64,000 nt of DNA from CAVWSM01 sp963757805 (GTDB taxonomy: Bacteria; Actinomycetota; Actinomycetes; Jiangellales; Jiangellaceae), in contig CAVWSM010000006.1 of the NCBI GenBank assembly GCA_963757805.1, positions 1 through 64,000 on the forward strand, given 5' to 3'. The notes beneath the pieces are model-generated. The model did no database searches, was not told where the DNA came from, and worked only from the letters and a program-made list of their open reading frames with translations. Shown here in pieces: positions 27,285 to 35,515 of the stretch. The position numbers and the translations under genes were made by a program. The first letter of the stretch is position 1; each line of letters opens with the position of its first letter.

Positions 27285-28490
27285 TCAGCGCAACGACCGG
27301 AAGCCTGCGCGCATCTCTTCCGCGAACAGCTGTGGCTGTTCCCAAGCCGCGAAGTGGCCGCCTCGGTCAAGCTGGTTGTAGTGGATGAGGTTGCCGGGAT
27401 ACGCGCGCTCTGCCCAGCTCCGTGGAGCTTGGTAGAGCTCATCCGGAAAGACACTGATGGCGTAGGGGATGGAGATCGGCTTGGCCTCGAAGAAGCCCGC
27501 CTTGTTCTCCCAGTAGAGACGAGCGGCGGAGACGCCCGTGTTCGTCAGCCAGTAGAGCGTGATGTTGTCGAGGATGTCGTCGCGGGTGAGGTCGCCCTGC
27601 AGGCGGCCCTCGAGGATCCGTGCGATGAGACCGGGCTGGCCTGTGCCGTCGCCGTGGTCGATCGCGAACGCGGCGAGATCGACCGGCGAGTCCGCGAGTC
27701 CGTACATGGTCTGCGGCCGCGTCCCCATGATCAGCGCGTACGCCACGTGATATGCATAGAACTCGCTCAACTGGTCGTATGCGCGTCGCTCCTCGGCCGA
27801 GAGGCCGGCTGGCGGCGGATCGCCGCGCTGGAATGCCTCAGCGATCTCGGCCGGCGCGGTGCCGGGCATGTTGGAGTGAATGCCGAGCAGTTCCGGCGCC
27901 GCCTGCACGCCCATCGCCTGGGTGACGGCCGCGCCCCAGTCGCCGCCCTGCGCGACGAATCGGGTGTAGCCCAGGCGCTTCATCAGCTCCACCCAGACAC
28001 GTGCGATGCGGGCCGGATCCCACCCGGTGGTGCTCGGCTTGGCGGAGAACCCGTGACCCGGCAGCGAGGGAATCACCAGATGGAACGCGTCGGTCGCGCT
28101 CGCGCCATGGGCGGTGGGGTTCGTGAGCGGCTCGATGATCTTCAACTGCTCGATGATCGAGCCGGGCCACCCGTGCGTGACGATCAGCGGCAGCGCGTCC
28201 TCGTGCTGCGAACGGACGTGGATGAAGTGGATGTCGAGCCCGTCGATCTCGGTGATGAACTGCGGCAAGGCGTTGAGCTTCGCCTCGCACCGCCGCCAGT
28301 CGTAGCCACTCCCCCAGTAGCGCGCGAGCTCCTGCATCAGGGCGAGCGGCACGCCCTGCGAGTCGTCGGCGACCGTCTCGCGCTCAGGCCACCTTGTCGC
28401 GTTGATGCGCCCGCGAAGATCGCCGAGCTCCTCGTCGGAAAAGGCCACCTCGAACGGGCGAACAGCGGCTGCAACTCCAGTTGCGGACAT
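27285..28490 (-). CDS. Epoxide hydrolase (EHN-domain alpha/beta hydrolase)
   Basis: 401 residues from the ATG at 28490, which has GGAGGAG just upstream; earlier in-frame starts are weaker. The N-terminal epoxide hydrolase cap (FEVAFSDEELGDLRGRINATRWP, first 20 residues of it shown by SDEELGDLRGRI) is followed by the oxyanion motif HGWPG at 106-110, nucleophile Asp184 in GGDWG, and the C-terminal catalytic His in DRGGHFAAWEQP. Such enzymes open epoxides to diols; actinobacteria carry many paralogues with unknown natural substrates. The frame is intact. A C-terminal remnant of a close relative lies at 29819-29956. Confidence 0.9.
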   Translation of the reverse strand: MSATGVAAAVRPFEVAFSDEELGDLRGRINATRWPERETVADDSQGVPLALMQELARYWGSGYDWRRCEAKLNALPQFITEIDGLDIHFIHVRSQHEDALPLIVTHGWPGSIIEQLKIIEPLTNPTAHGASATDAFHLVIPSLPGHGFSAKPSTTGWDPARIARVWVELMKRLGYTRFVAQGGDWGAAVTQAMGVQAAPELLGIHSNMPGTAPAEIAEAFQRGDPPPAGLSAEERRAYDQLSEFYAYHVAYALIMGTRPQTMYGLADSPVDLAAFAIDHGDGTGQPGLIARILEGRLQGDLTRDDILDNITLYWLTNTGVSAARLYWENKAGFFEAKPISIPYAISVFPDELYQAPRSWAERAYPGNLIHYNQLDRGGHFAAWEQPQLFAEEMRAGFRSLR

Positions 28491-29017
28491 CTGCTCCTCC
28501 TTCAGGCTCGTCATGCTGTCAAGAGGAATGCTCGTCCGGCGACGGGATTCTCGCACCGTGGAATCCCTGGAGACACCCGGGTGGAAGATTCCGCAGCGGT
28601 CACCGCTTGGCGGGCCGGCGCTTCCGCGATCCGGAGCGGAAGCGATAGCGCGCGTCGAAGCGCGCCCGGATCACGGCCCGCGCCGGTTGGCATCTGCGTG
28701 CGTCCAGTGAGGAGCTCGTCCAGAGGCAGGTCATCCTGCTCAAGGCGGTCGTCTGTCCGCGTACCGGAGGGCGCCGACGGCCCGGACTCGGACGAGGTCG
28801 TGGTGACCTTCCCAAACCTGGGCACGATGGTGTTCCCCAAGGATTCGGTCGAGCTCGCCGAGTAGCGACAGGAGAAGCTCCCCGCCCCAGCTGCGGGGGC
28901 TTCCTACGCCTCGAGCCCAGGCGTTGCCGGCACGGGCAGGACGCTTGCAGGACCCAGCGGCGGGGAGTAGCCAAGGGTCAAGGGCCATCACGCGAATGGC
29001 CGGGCGAGGAGGGTCTC
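28491..29017. other. Spacer, possibly holding the end of a degraded small gene
   Basis: Nothing is recognised. The plus-strand stretch 28755-28865 reads as a protein-like tail (VVVTFPNLGTMVFPKDSVEL) with a stop, and another frame just upstream reads SSEELVQRQVILLKAVV, which may be its broken start. I cannot assign a family or say that it is expressed. Confidence 0.25.
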
Positions 29018-29534
29018 ATGCGGAAGCGCTTGGGTGTATTTGCCGTGGTCATCGCGCTGGTGGCCTTGGTGGTCGGAGTTGTCAGCCCGGCTCTGGGATC
29101 ATCGAGTCAAGGGGCTGGGTCGACATCCTCCGGCCACGCCAACAAGCAGCAGACGATCCGCGTGCTTGCCGTGTTCACGGAGTTTGATCCAAATATCGAC
29201 GTCGGCGCTGCCGGGCTTCAGCCTTGGTGACAAGGTCGTGTTCTCGGGCAACCTGCTACGGAACGGCGAGCAAGTGGGTCATGTCGGTGTGGTCTGCACG
29301 TTTGTGTCCACGGCCAACGCGGACAGGGTAGAGGCCCAGTGCCCCACGACCTCAATCCTCCCCGGTGGACAGATCACCACCCAAGGAACGATCGTCAACA
29401 GGTCGCTGAACTTCACGCTGCCGATCACCGGTGGTTCCGGCAAGTTCCAGGGCGTAGGCGGACAGGTGGTCTCTCGCGACGTGTCGACGCCGACGCAGCC
29501 CCAGGTCGAGCTGACGTTCCACCTGGAGGACTGA
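29018..29534 (+). pseudogene. Secreted allene oxide cyclase/dirigent-like barrel protein, one frameshift as read
   Basis: ATG at 29018 with GAGGAGGG upstream. An N-terminal signal peptide is plain (RKRLGVFAVVIALVALVVGV, then SPALGSSS). The first frame ends after RVLAVFTEFDPNIDVGAAG; from about 29215 the second frame reads FSLGDKVVFSGNLLRNGEQV, GHVGVVCTFVS and LNFTLPITGGSGKFQGVGGQ to 29534. The pattern of a defined beta-barrel with G-x-G-x-F-x-G-x-G resembles allene oxide cyclase-like and dirigent-like proteins, which are common as small secreted actinobacterial proteins of unknown role. Confidence 0.75.
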
Positions 29535-29818
29535 CAGGCTGCTGCGCTACGCCTCCGGTGGCAGCGGGTCCATCAGATGCGGCCCGTTGTTCCGCCCGTT
29601 GTTCACTGCGGTCGACACCGGGTATGCCTCGAGCCGCCCAGGCGCAGCCGGCCAGGAGCACCTGCAGCTCCAGCGCTGCGGGCAGAACGAGCGCAAGATG
29701 ACGACGAGGACCTGGTGCGGCCCGGTTCGGCGCGTCAGATCTGACGGCGTGTGCATGAGGGAGTACGCCATCCTGGACAACGCCGGGGAGATTACCAACA
29801 TGGTCACGACCGACAGGC

Positions 29819-29956
29819 GCCGCGGAGTGGACCGAGCAGGCCTACCCCAACGTCATCTACTACAACGAAGTCGAGAAGGGCAACCACTTCGCGGCCTGGA
29901 AGGAACCGGACCTGTTCGCCTCCGAGATGCGAGCCGCATTCAGGTCCCTCCGATGA
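29819..29956 (+). pseudogene. C-terminal remnant of an epoxide hydrolase
   Basis: About 45 codons (EWTEQAYPNVIYYNEVEKG, NHFAAWKEPDLFASEMRAAF, ending SLR) match the last part of the intact epoxide hydrolase at 27285-28490, including the catalytic His in the GNHFAAW/GGHFAAW motif. No preceding part is found in any frame; the upstream bases read MREYAILDNAGEITNMVTTD, which is unrelated. This is a genuine fragment rather than a frameshifted full gene. Confidence 0.8.
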
Positions 29957-30030
29957 TCCGCGCGTTGAACGGCGTCGATCGTACGGGCCGCTCGCGACCG
30001 AGTTCGATGCAGGCGACCAGAAGCCCCGAG

Positions 30031-30117
30031 ATGGGTGACGTGACACACGCCGCCGACTCACCGGTCGTCGTCCTCGTGCACGGTGCGTTTGCCGATGCTT
30101 CGAGATTGAACGGCGTC
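30031..30117 (+). pseudogene. N-terminal remnant of an alpha/beta hydrolase
   Basis: From the ATG at 30031, the reading MGDVTHAADSPVVVLVHGAF and ADASRLNGV is the oxyanion-hole start of the AttM/EstC-type alpha/beta hydrolases (similar in form to the VPGLWLNGTSW start of the gene at 33326-34045). It breaks off after about 29 codons. No continuation is found before the next hydrolase gene at 30169. Confidence 0.55.
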
Positions 30118-30168
30118 GTTGGATTTGCCCCTGAAGACGGCTCGGCGTCAAACGCTTAGGAGGCTGAG

Positions 30169-31122
30169 ATGCCTGTCGAACCCGCTACCAGAATCGCTCG
30201 CCGTCGAGCCGAGCGGCACTTTCGGTCGTCTCCGGCAGATCGACGCTGGGGTCCTGAACGTCGGCTATGTCGATTCCGGCCCCGCGGATGGTCCATGCGG
30301 TCCTGCTGCTACACGGCTGGCCGTACGACATCCACAGCTACGTCGACGTGGTCCCGTTGTTGGCGTCGGCGGGTTACCGGGTGACCGTTCCGTACCTCCG
30401 CGGCTTCGGCACGACGCGGTTTCTGTCGGACGAGACGTTGCGCAACGGTGAGCAGGCGGCGTTGGCCGTAGACGTCATTTCCTTCATGGACGCCCTCGGG
30501 ATCGAGAACGCGATTGTGGGCCGGCTTCGACTGGGGAGCGCGAACAGCCGACATCGTTGCGGCACTCTGGCCCGAGCGCTGCAACGCGCTCGTGTCGGTA
30601 AGCGGCTATCTGATCGGCAGCCAGGCAACCGGCAACCTGCCGTTGCCGCCGGAGGCCGAGCTCCAGTGGTGGTACCAGTACTACTTCGCCACCGAGCGTG
30701 GTCGGGCCGGATACGACAAGTACCGGCGCGACTTTGCGAAACTCATCTGGCGGACGGCTTCGCCGAGATGGAACTTCGACGACGCCACCTTCGATCGCAG
30801 CGCCGCGTCTTTCGACAACCCGGATCACGTCGCTGTCGTGATACACAACTATCGCTGGCGGCTGGGGCTCGCTGAGGGCGAGGCTGAAAACCGCGAGCTG
30901 GAGAAACGGCTCGCCAAGGGTCCCGTCATCACCGTGCCCGCCATCACGCTCGAAGGTCTTGCCAACGGTGCGCCCCATCCGGAGCCAAATGCCTATGCCA
31001 AGAAATTCTCTGGTGCGTATTCGCACCGGACGATCGAGGGCGGCATCGGGCACAACCTTCCCCAGGAGGCCCCGGCGGCCTTCGCCGATGCTGTCTTGGA
31101 AGTGGGCAGGATCGGCAAGTGA
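30169..31122 (+). pseudogene. Alpha/beta hydrolase, frameshifts as read
   Basis: ATG at 30169 with AGGAGG just upstream. Segments: FGRLRQIDAGVLNVGYVDSG, after a shift near 30295 VLLLHGWPYDIHSYVDVVPL (oxyanion motif HGWPYD) and VTVPYLRGFGTTRFLSDETL, after a shift near 30520 GFDWGARTADIVAALWPERC (nucleophile Asp in DWG) and the long cap region, ending with the catalytic His in GIGHNLPQEAPAAFA at 31122. The Asp nucleophile suggests an epoxide hydrolase or dehalogenase-type reaction. Two or three indels explain the breaks. Confidence 0.8.
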
Positions 31123-31448
31123 GCTCGTTCGGGCGAGCAACACAAAGCTGGGACGGCTGCGCTACCGGTCGATCGATGTCCGGACGTACACCTGCATCAA
31201 CTGACTCCGCACGCGTCGCGGCGATGGACATGCGCGGCTCACCGGCGTCGACGGACCGGCTCGTTGTCAACGTGCTGGTGAACCCGCCGGGAGGTTCGGC
31301 GCTAAGAGCAGGGGCAGGGGCCTTAGCTGCGGCAGCACCAGACGTACCGCACGGCAGATCCGGACGAGCGCAGCGCCCGCCGAGCGGCACGTGAGTGAAG
31401 TCGATCAAGGTTCATCTGGCCGATCGTGGACGCCGGCAGTCACGCGTA
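31123..31448. other. Gene-free spacer
   Basis: No supported gene, RNA or hairpin. It holds the second copy (31382-31402) of the 21-base stretch also seen at 27066-27086, followed by GATCAAGG. Confidence 0.4.
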
Positions 31449-31928
31449 TCAGAACCCGCTGATCTCGATCGGTGTTGTCGGCGTGCCGTCGGTCCGTAAC
31501 CGGTTGAGCAGGTCAGGCATGCCGCGAGGCGAGAAGGTCGCGCCGCCATTTCGAAGGTCTTCCGGGGACCACCACCGGACCTCGCGGATATTCTCCGCGG
31601 CAAGCTGCGCCCGGGACAACCGGGGCCGTGGGTCGAACCGTTCTGTTCGAAACAGATGGATGTGGTCCACCTGCCCGTCCCACTCGGTCATCGGGAACAC
31701 AGCCGTCTTGGTCCACACCTCGGGGCCGAGGGCCTCGACTATCAGGCCGGTCTCTTCTCGCAGCTCCCGCTGCAGGGCTGCCAGCCGGCTCTCACCCGGC
31801 TCGATGCCACCGCCAGGGTTCGCCCAGAAGCCATCGGCAAGCTCGAGCCCGACCCACCGGAAGTGCACAAGCAGCATGTGATCCTGGGGATCAAGGATCA
31901 ACGCCCGAGCCGCCTCGCGAAGTCTCAC
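31449..31928 (-). CDS. Nudix hydrolase
   Basis: 159 residues, intact. The Nudix box runs from G40 to L62 (GGIEPGESRLAALQ then RELREETGL), with all catalytic glutamates. The N-terminus (REAARALILDPQDHMLLVHF) and DHIHLFRTERFDPRPRLSR are typical of house-cleaning nucleotide diphosphate hydrolases in actinobacteria. The specific substrate cannot be inferred. It stands alone on the minus strand. Confidence 0.88.
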   Translation of the reverse strand: MRLREAARALILDPQDHMLLVHFRWVGLELADGFWANPGGGIEPGESRLAALQRELREETGLIVEALGPEVWTKTAVFPMTEWDGQVDHIHLFRTERFDPRPRLSRAQLAAENIREVRWWSPEDLRNGGATFSPRGMPDLLNRLRTDGTPTTPIEISGF

Positions 31929-32293
31929 AAATCGCAGACGCTACCGTCGGGCGCCGTCCAGCCGAGCGGTCCCTGGCGCAAACAGATCTCGAGTCATCGG
32001 TAGAACCCAGATCATCGCGCCACGACCGATCGACCAGCGGCAACGGCGGAAAGTCGATCAAGCCCGCGATTTGGGCAGCGCGGTCCTGTTGTCATGGATG
32101 TGAGGCGCCTAGTACGCCACCCCGGCATGCTGTCGGCGCGTACGCCGGGCGAGCGGCCCCGTGCAGCGGGTCGTCTGACCGGAGCGGGAGGGGCTAGGCC
32201 CATGGTCCACCGACGCAGACTTGTCGGGAGGAGGGTCTAACGTGCGGCAGGTTCAAAGCTTCCGGTACTCATGTGGAGGGGACGGACGAGCCC
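31929..32293. other. Gene-free spacer upstream of the cupin gene
   Basis: No supported gene. A GGAAAGTCGATCAAG stretch at about 32048-32062 resembles similar stretches at about 31393-31410 and 33131-33149. Confidence 0.35.
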
Positions 32294-32938
32294 ATGGCTG
32301 GTTACTCGGTTGCGCATCTGGACGATATCGAGGAATTCAACGATGCAGGCTGTCACTATCGGCCGATCCGACACCACCTGGGCATCACGGCGTTCGGAGT
32401 GACCGCTTGGACGGCCCGTGCCGCGGGCGACCTCGTCATCAACGAGCACGACGTGGACGACCCCACCGCTGACCAGGAGCTGTTTCTCGTGCTGCGCGGC
32501 CACGCCGTGTTCGAGCTTGACGGGGACCGGGTCGACGCGCCGGCCGGAACTCTCGTGTTCGCCCCTCCCCGCACCAAGCGAACGGCCTCCGCCAAGCAGG
32601 ACGGGACGACCATCATCGCGGTGGAGGGCACGCCGGGAAAGGCGTACGAGGCCCGCGGCTGGGAACTGTGGGCTCCGCTCGCCCCGCTCTATCAGGCGGG
32701 CGAGTACGCCGAGGTCGCCGACCGTCTAGGCGCCGTGGTCGCAGCCGCTCCGCAGTACCCCATGTTGTTCTTCAACCTCGCCTGCTGCGAGAGCCTCTGC
32801 GGCCGGACGAGTGACGCGCTCGATCACCTCCGGCACGCCATCGAGATGTCGGAGGAGTTTCGCGCTTCCGCAAAGGCCGACTCCGACCTGGATCCGATCC
32901 GCGACGAACCCGCGTTCAAGCAACTGATCAACGACTAG
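32294..32938 (+). CDS. Cupin-domain protein with TPR-like C-terminus
   Basis: 214 residues from the ATG at 32294. The first half is a single cupin barrel (NEHDVDDPTADQELFLVLRG, VFELDGDRVDAPAGTLVFAP), which normally binds a metal or small ligand. The second half (AAAPQYPMLFFNLACCESLC, GRTSDALDHLRHAIEMSEEF, SDLDPIRDEPAFKQLI) reads as tetratricopeptide-like helices. This two-part architecture is common in actinobacteria with no assigned role. The frame is intact; the gene is isolated. Confidence 0.8.
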   Translation: MAGYSVAHLDDIEEFNDAGCHYRPIRHHLGITAFGVTAWTARAAGDLVINEHDVDDPTADQELFLVLRGHAVFELDGDRVDAPAGTLVFAPPRTKRTASAKQDGTTIIAVEGTPGKAYEARGWELWAPLAPLYQAGEYAEVADRLGAVVAAAPQYPMLFFNLACCESLCGRTSDALDHLRHAIEMSEEFRASAKADSDLDPIRDEPAFKQLIND

Positions 32939-33325
32939 GCCGGGAGACGATCGAAGTCGTCAACGGCCTTGCGAACAACCCGGACGAGGTCAGCGTCGTC
33001 GTTCCGGATGGCGCCACCGTCGGGCCGCGGGACGATAGGACGTGGCTCCACTCGGGACGCGGGGCATTCTCGTGAGCGGCAGTTGAGGACGTTTCCGCGG
33101 GAACGCTCCTGTGTCCGACCCGCGGCATTTGCGGAAGGTTGATCAAGGCTGGGTGCGGCGCCGGGCCATTCTCTACGAGAAGAGCGCACCGCTCGCGAAG
33201 CGCCATACCAGTGCGGCTGGTCGCTGGGCGGCCTGCGTGAGCGGCTTGTCGGCTTCTATGGGGGTGGCCCGAGCAGCGAGGACGAGGTCCCGGTTTCTCG
33301 GATCGGCTTCGTTGGCCCGATGGGC
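32939..33325. other. Gene-free spacer with a near-palindrome
   Basis: No supported gene. It contains CGTTTCCGCGGGAACG at 33090-33105, a one-mismatch version of the 16-base palindrome at 27036-27051, and a GGAAGGTTGATCAAGG stretch at about 33132-33147. Confidence 0.4.
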
Positions 33326-34045
33326 TCAGGGAAGCGCACCGGGTGTCCGGTCGGCTGCATCGAGGAGGGCGCGCGCGAGCGCCGCCGGGTTCGTCAACTG
33401 CGGCCAGTGCCCGGTCGGCAGATCGATGTAATCGACGTGCCGGATCTGCTTGAGTTCGCCGAGCCCGACCTCGTCCTCCTTCAGCCAGGCCCTGACATCG
33501 TCCGGGCTGAACTCGGGACAGAGCAAGGTGACGGGCACCTGGAAGCGGCGTTCGTCGGTGAGCCGCAACGGCTCGGTCAGCACGCGCTGCGGATACGGGA
33601 TCGCCTCGTCCTGAAAGCGTGCTCTTGCGGCCTCGTCGAGATCACCAACCTCGGTGTCGTCGAAGTTCGACCACTCCAGCAACGGGACCTCACCATTCTC
33701 GGCGGGGAAGTCGGCACCCAGCGGCTCACCGTCACGCGCTGGGAAGCCGCCGACGTACACGGCGCGGGCCACCCGGTCGGTGCGCGCGTCAACCGCGGCA
33801 TGGACCAGGCTGGCCGCGACCGAATGCCCCACCGCGATGACCGGGTCAGCGGCGGCGTCCACGGCGGCCACAACGGCGCCGACGTGATCGGCCAAGGTGA
33901 TGCCCTTCCGGTCAGCGGATCGGGACGCCATCCCCGGGAGAGTCAGCGGGTCGGCGCGGTGACCGGCCTGCTCCAGCAGCTGAACGACCTGGCTCCACGA
34001 CGTTCCGTTCAGCCACAGGCCGGGCACCAGGATGAAATCCGACAC
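33326..34045 (-). CDS. Alpha/beta hydrolase (EstC/salicylate-esterase-like)
   Basis: 239 residues from the GTG at 34045, chosen because GAGGAGG lies eight bases upstream; a longer reading to 34084 has no such site. FILVPGLWLNGTSWSQVVQL is the oxyanion start, VIAVGHSVAASLVHAAVDAR the Ser nucleophile elbow, and YIDLPTGHWPQLTNPAALA the catalytic His. The fold is shared by small esterases and amidases of plant-hormone-esterase type. It lies just downstream of the carbamoyltransferase-like operon (69 bases after its last gene), but nothing shows that it belongs to it. Confidence 0.85.
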   Translation of the reverse strand: MSDFILVPGLWLNGTSWSQVVQLLEQAGHRADPLTLPGMASRSADRKGITLADHVGAVVAAVDAAADPVIAVGHSVAASLVHAAVDARTDRVARAVYVGGFPARDGEPLGADFPAENGEVPLLEWSNFDDTEVGDLDEAARARFQDEAIPYPQRVLTEPLRLTDERRFQVPVTLLCPEFSPDDVRAWLKEDEVGLGELKQIRHVDYIDLPTGHWPQLTNPAALARALLDAADRTPGALP

Positions 34046-34114
34046 AGCGGCCTCCTCAACGCCACGATCCAACTCCTCCGCCACCAGCGGCCATGAGCCT
34101 GTGGCGGGTGTGCT

Positions 34115-35515
34115 TCAGCCTCGAACGGATTCCGCCAGCGCCGACAGTGCAGCAGCGAAGCACTCCATCGGAGGCCGGACCAGCCCAGCGCCCACCTGTC
34201 CGGTCCCAGCCACACGCCCGGCGATGCCGGTGTTGATCTGCGGCAGGATGCCCGTGCGCACAACCCGAGTCACGTCAATGCCCGTGGGGGCTCCGCGGAA
34301 CTCCAGGATGGGTACGCCGAAAGCCGGATTCTCGCCGACCGTGATCTCGTACATCTCCTGCGTCGCACGTAGCGCATCAGGCACCGATCCGCCGACAAAC
34401 CGTACGATCGCCGGCGCCGCTGCCATCACGAACCCGCCGAGCCCCATGGTCTCCGTGATCGCCGAGTCGCCGATGTCGGGATTGGCGTCGGAGGGGCCGT
34501 ACGAGCCGAGGTAGAGCCCGTCCGGAACCTGGGCGGGCGCCGTGAACCACCGATCGCCCGTGCCAGAGACCTGTATCCCGAAGTCAGTGCCGTTGCGAGC
34601 CATCGCCGTGACCACAGTGCTGCCTGCGATCCGCGCAGCGGCCGACGTCATCAGCTTGCCAGCCGGCATCACCAGGTTGAGGAAGAAGTGGTCGTTGCCA
34701 CCGACAAACCGCACCGCCTGCGCGACGTCCGACGCAGGCGCACCGCTGTCGATCAGCTCGGGCAGCAGCTCGCGCAGCAGCATCAGCGTGCCTGCCCGGT
34801 TGCGGTTGTGGCCCTCGTCGCCCATCTGCACCATCTGGCTGACGATGCCGGTGATGTCGACCGGGCCGTGCTGACGTACGGCCGCACGCAACAGCGGTCC
34901 CAACACATCGGTCATCCAACGCAGCCGCTCGATGACGTCGGGGGAGTAGGCGCCATAGCGGAGCACGCGGCCGAGCCCCTCGTTGAGGGAGCACCACGCC
35001 GTACGGTCGTTGACCTCATCCCGCAGCTCGAACACCCACATCGACGGCGACACCACGCCCGCCATCGGGCCGACCGCACCGCGGTGGTGGCACGGCTCCC
35101 ACGACACGTCACTGCGCGCCAGGCTCGCCTCGGCCTCCTCGGGGGTGTCCGCCAGCCCCTCGAAGAGCATCGCCCCGATCAGCGCACCTCGCATCGGGCC
35201 CGACGCGCGCTCCCACTCGATCGGCGGACCGGCATGCAGGAACTCGCCACGTTGCAGTGCCAGCGCCTCACTCGCGGGTCGTACGTCCACCAGCGTCGCG
35301 GTGGATCGCAGCATCCGGTCGAGGGCTTCGGCGTTGGCGGCAGCACGTCGCGCGTCACCCATCACCGTGGCGAGTGGCTCCTCGACCTCCGGCATCGGTG
35401 GGTGCCAATCGACGGCGAGAGTTGGTACGGCCTGGGCCGCCAAGGCGTCCGCGAGCAGCTCAATGCCGACGGTGACGACCCGCGGCTCGCCCGCCAGAAG
35501 GTCCGCTGCAGTCAT
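34115..35515 (-). CDS. DUF1116 protein (AllG/YlbE-like), carbamoyltransferase complex component
   Basis: 466 residues; the ATG at 35515 overlaps the fdrA stop (ATGA). DUF1116 motifs include HHRGAVGPMAGVVSPSMWVF, MVQMGDEGHNRNRAGTLMLL, RFVGGNDHFFLNLVMPAGKL, MARNGTDFGIQVSGTGDRWF and ETMGLGGFVMAAAPAIV. In Escherichia coli the homologue YlbE (AllG) acts with FdrA (AllF) and YlbF (AllH) as oxamate carbamoyltransferase, which turns oxalurate and phosphate into oxamate and carbamoyl phosphate. Here it is the last gene of the three-gene leftward operon, divergent from a pyrimidine-type catabolic operon containing carbamate kinase. A role on an oxalurate-like substrate is inferred. Confidence 0.88.
   Translation of the reverse strand: MTAADLLAGEPRVVTVGIELLADALAAQAVPTLAVDWHPPMPEVEEPLATVMGDARRAAANAEALDRMLRSTATLVDVRPASEALALQRGEFLHAGPPIEWERASGPMRGALIGAMLFEGLADTPEEAEASLARSDVSWEPCHHRGAVGPMAGVVSPSMWVFELRDEVNDRTAWCSLNEGLGRVLRYGAYSPDVIERLRWMTDVLGPLLRAAVRQHGPVDITGIVSQMVQMGDEGHNRNRAGTLMLLRELLPELIDSGAPASDVAQAVRFVGGNDHFFLNLVMPAGKLMTSAAARIAGSTVVTAMARNGTDFGIQVSGTGDRWFTAPAQVPDGLYLGSYGPSDANPDIGDSAITETMGLGGFVMAAAPAIVRFVGGSVPDALRATQEMYEITVGENPAFGVPILEFRGAPTGIDVTRVVRTGILPQINTGIAGRVAGTGQVGAGLVRPPMECFAAALSALAESVRG

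Noticed and set aside
27165..28865. 566-codon plus-strand open frame opposite the epoxide hydrolase
   Set aside because: Shadow of the intact minus-strand epoxide hydrolase; only its last 35 codons (from 28755) look protein-like and are mentioned separately.
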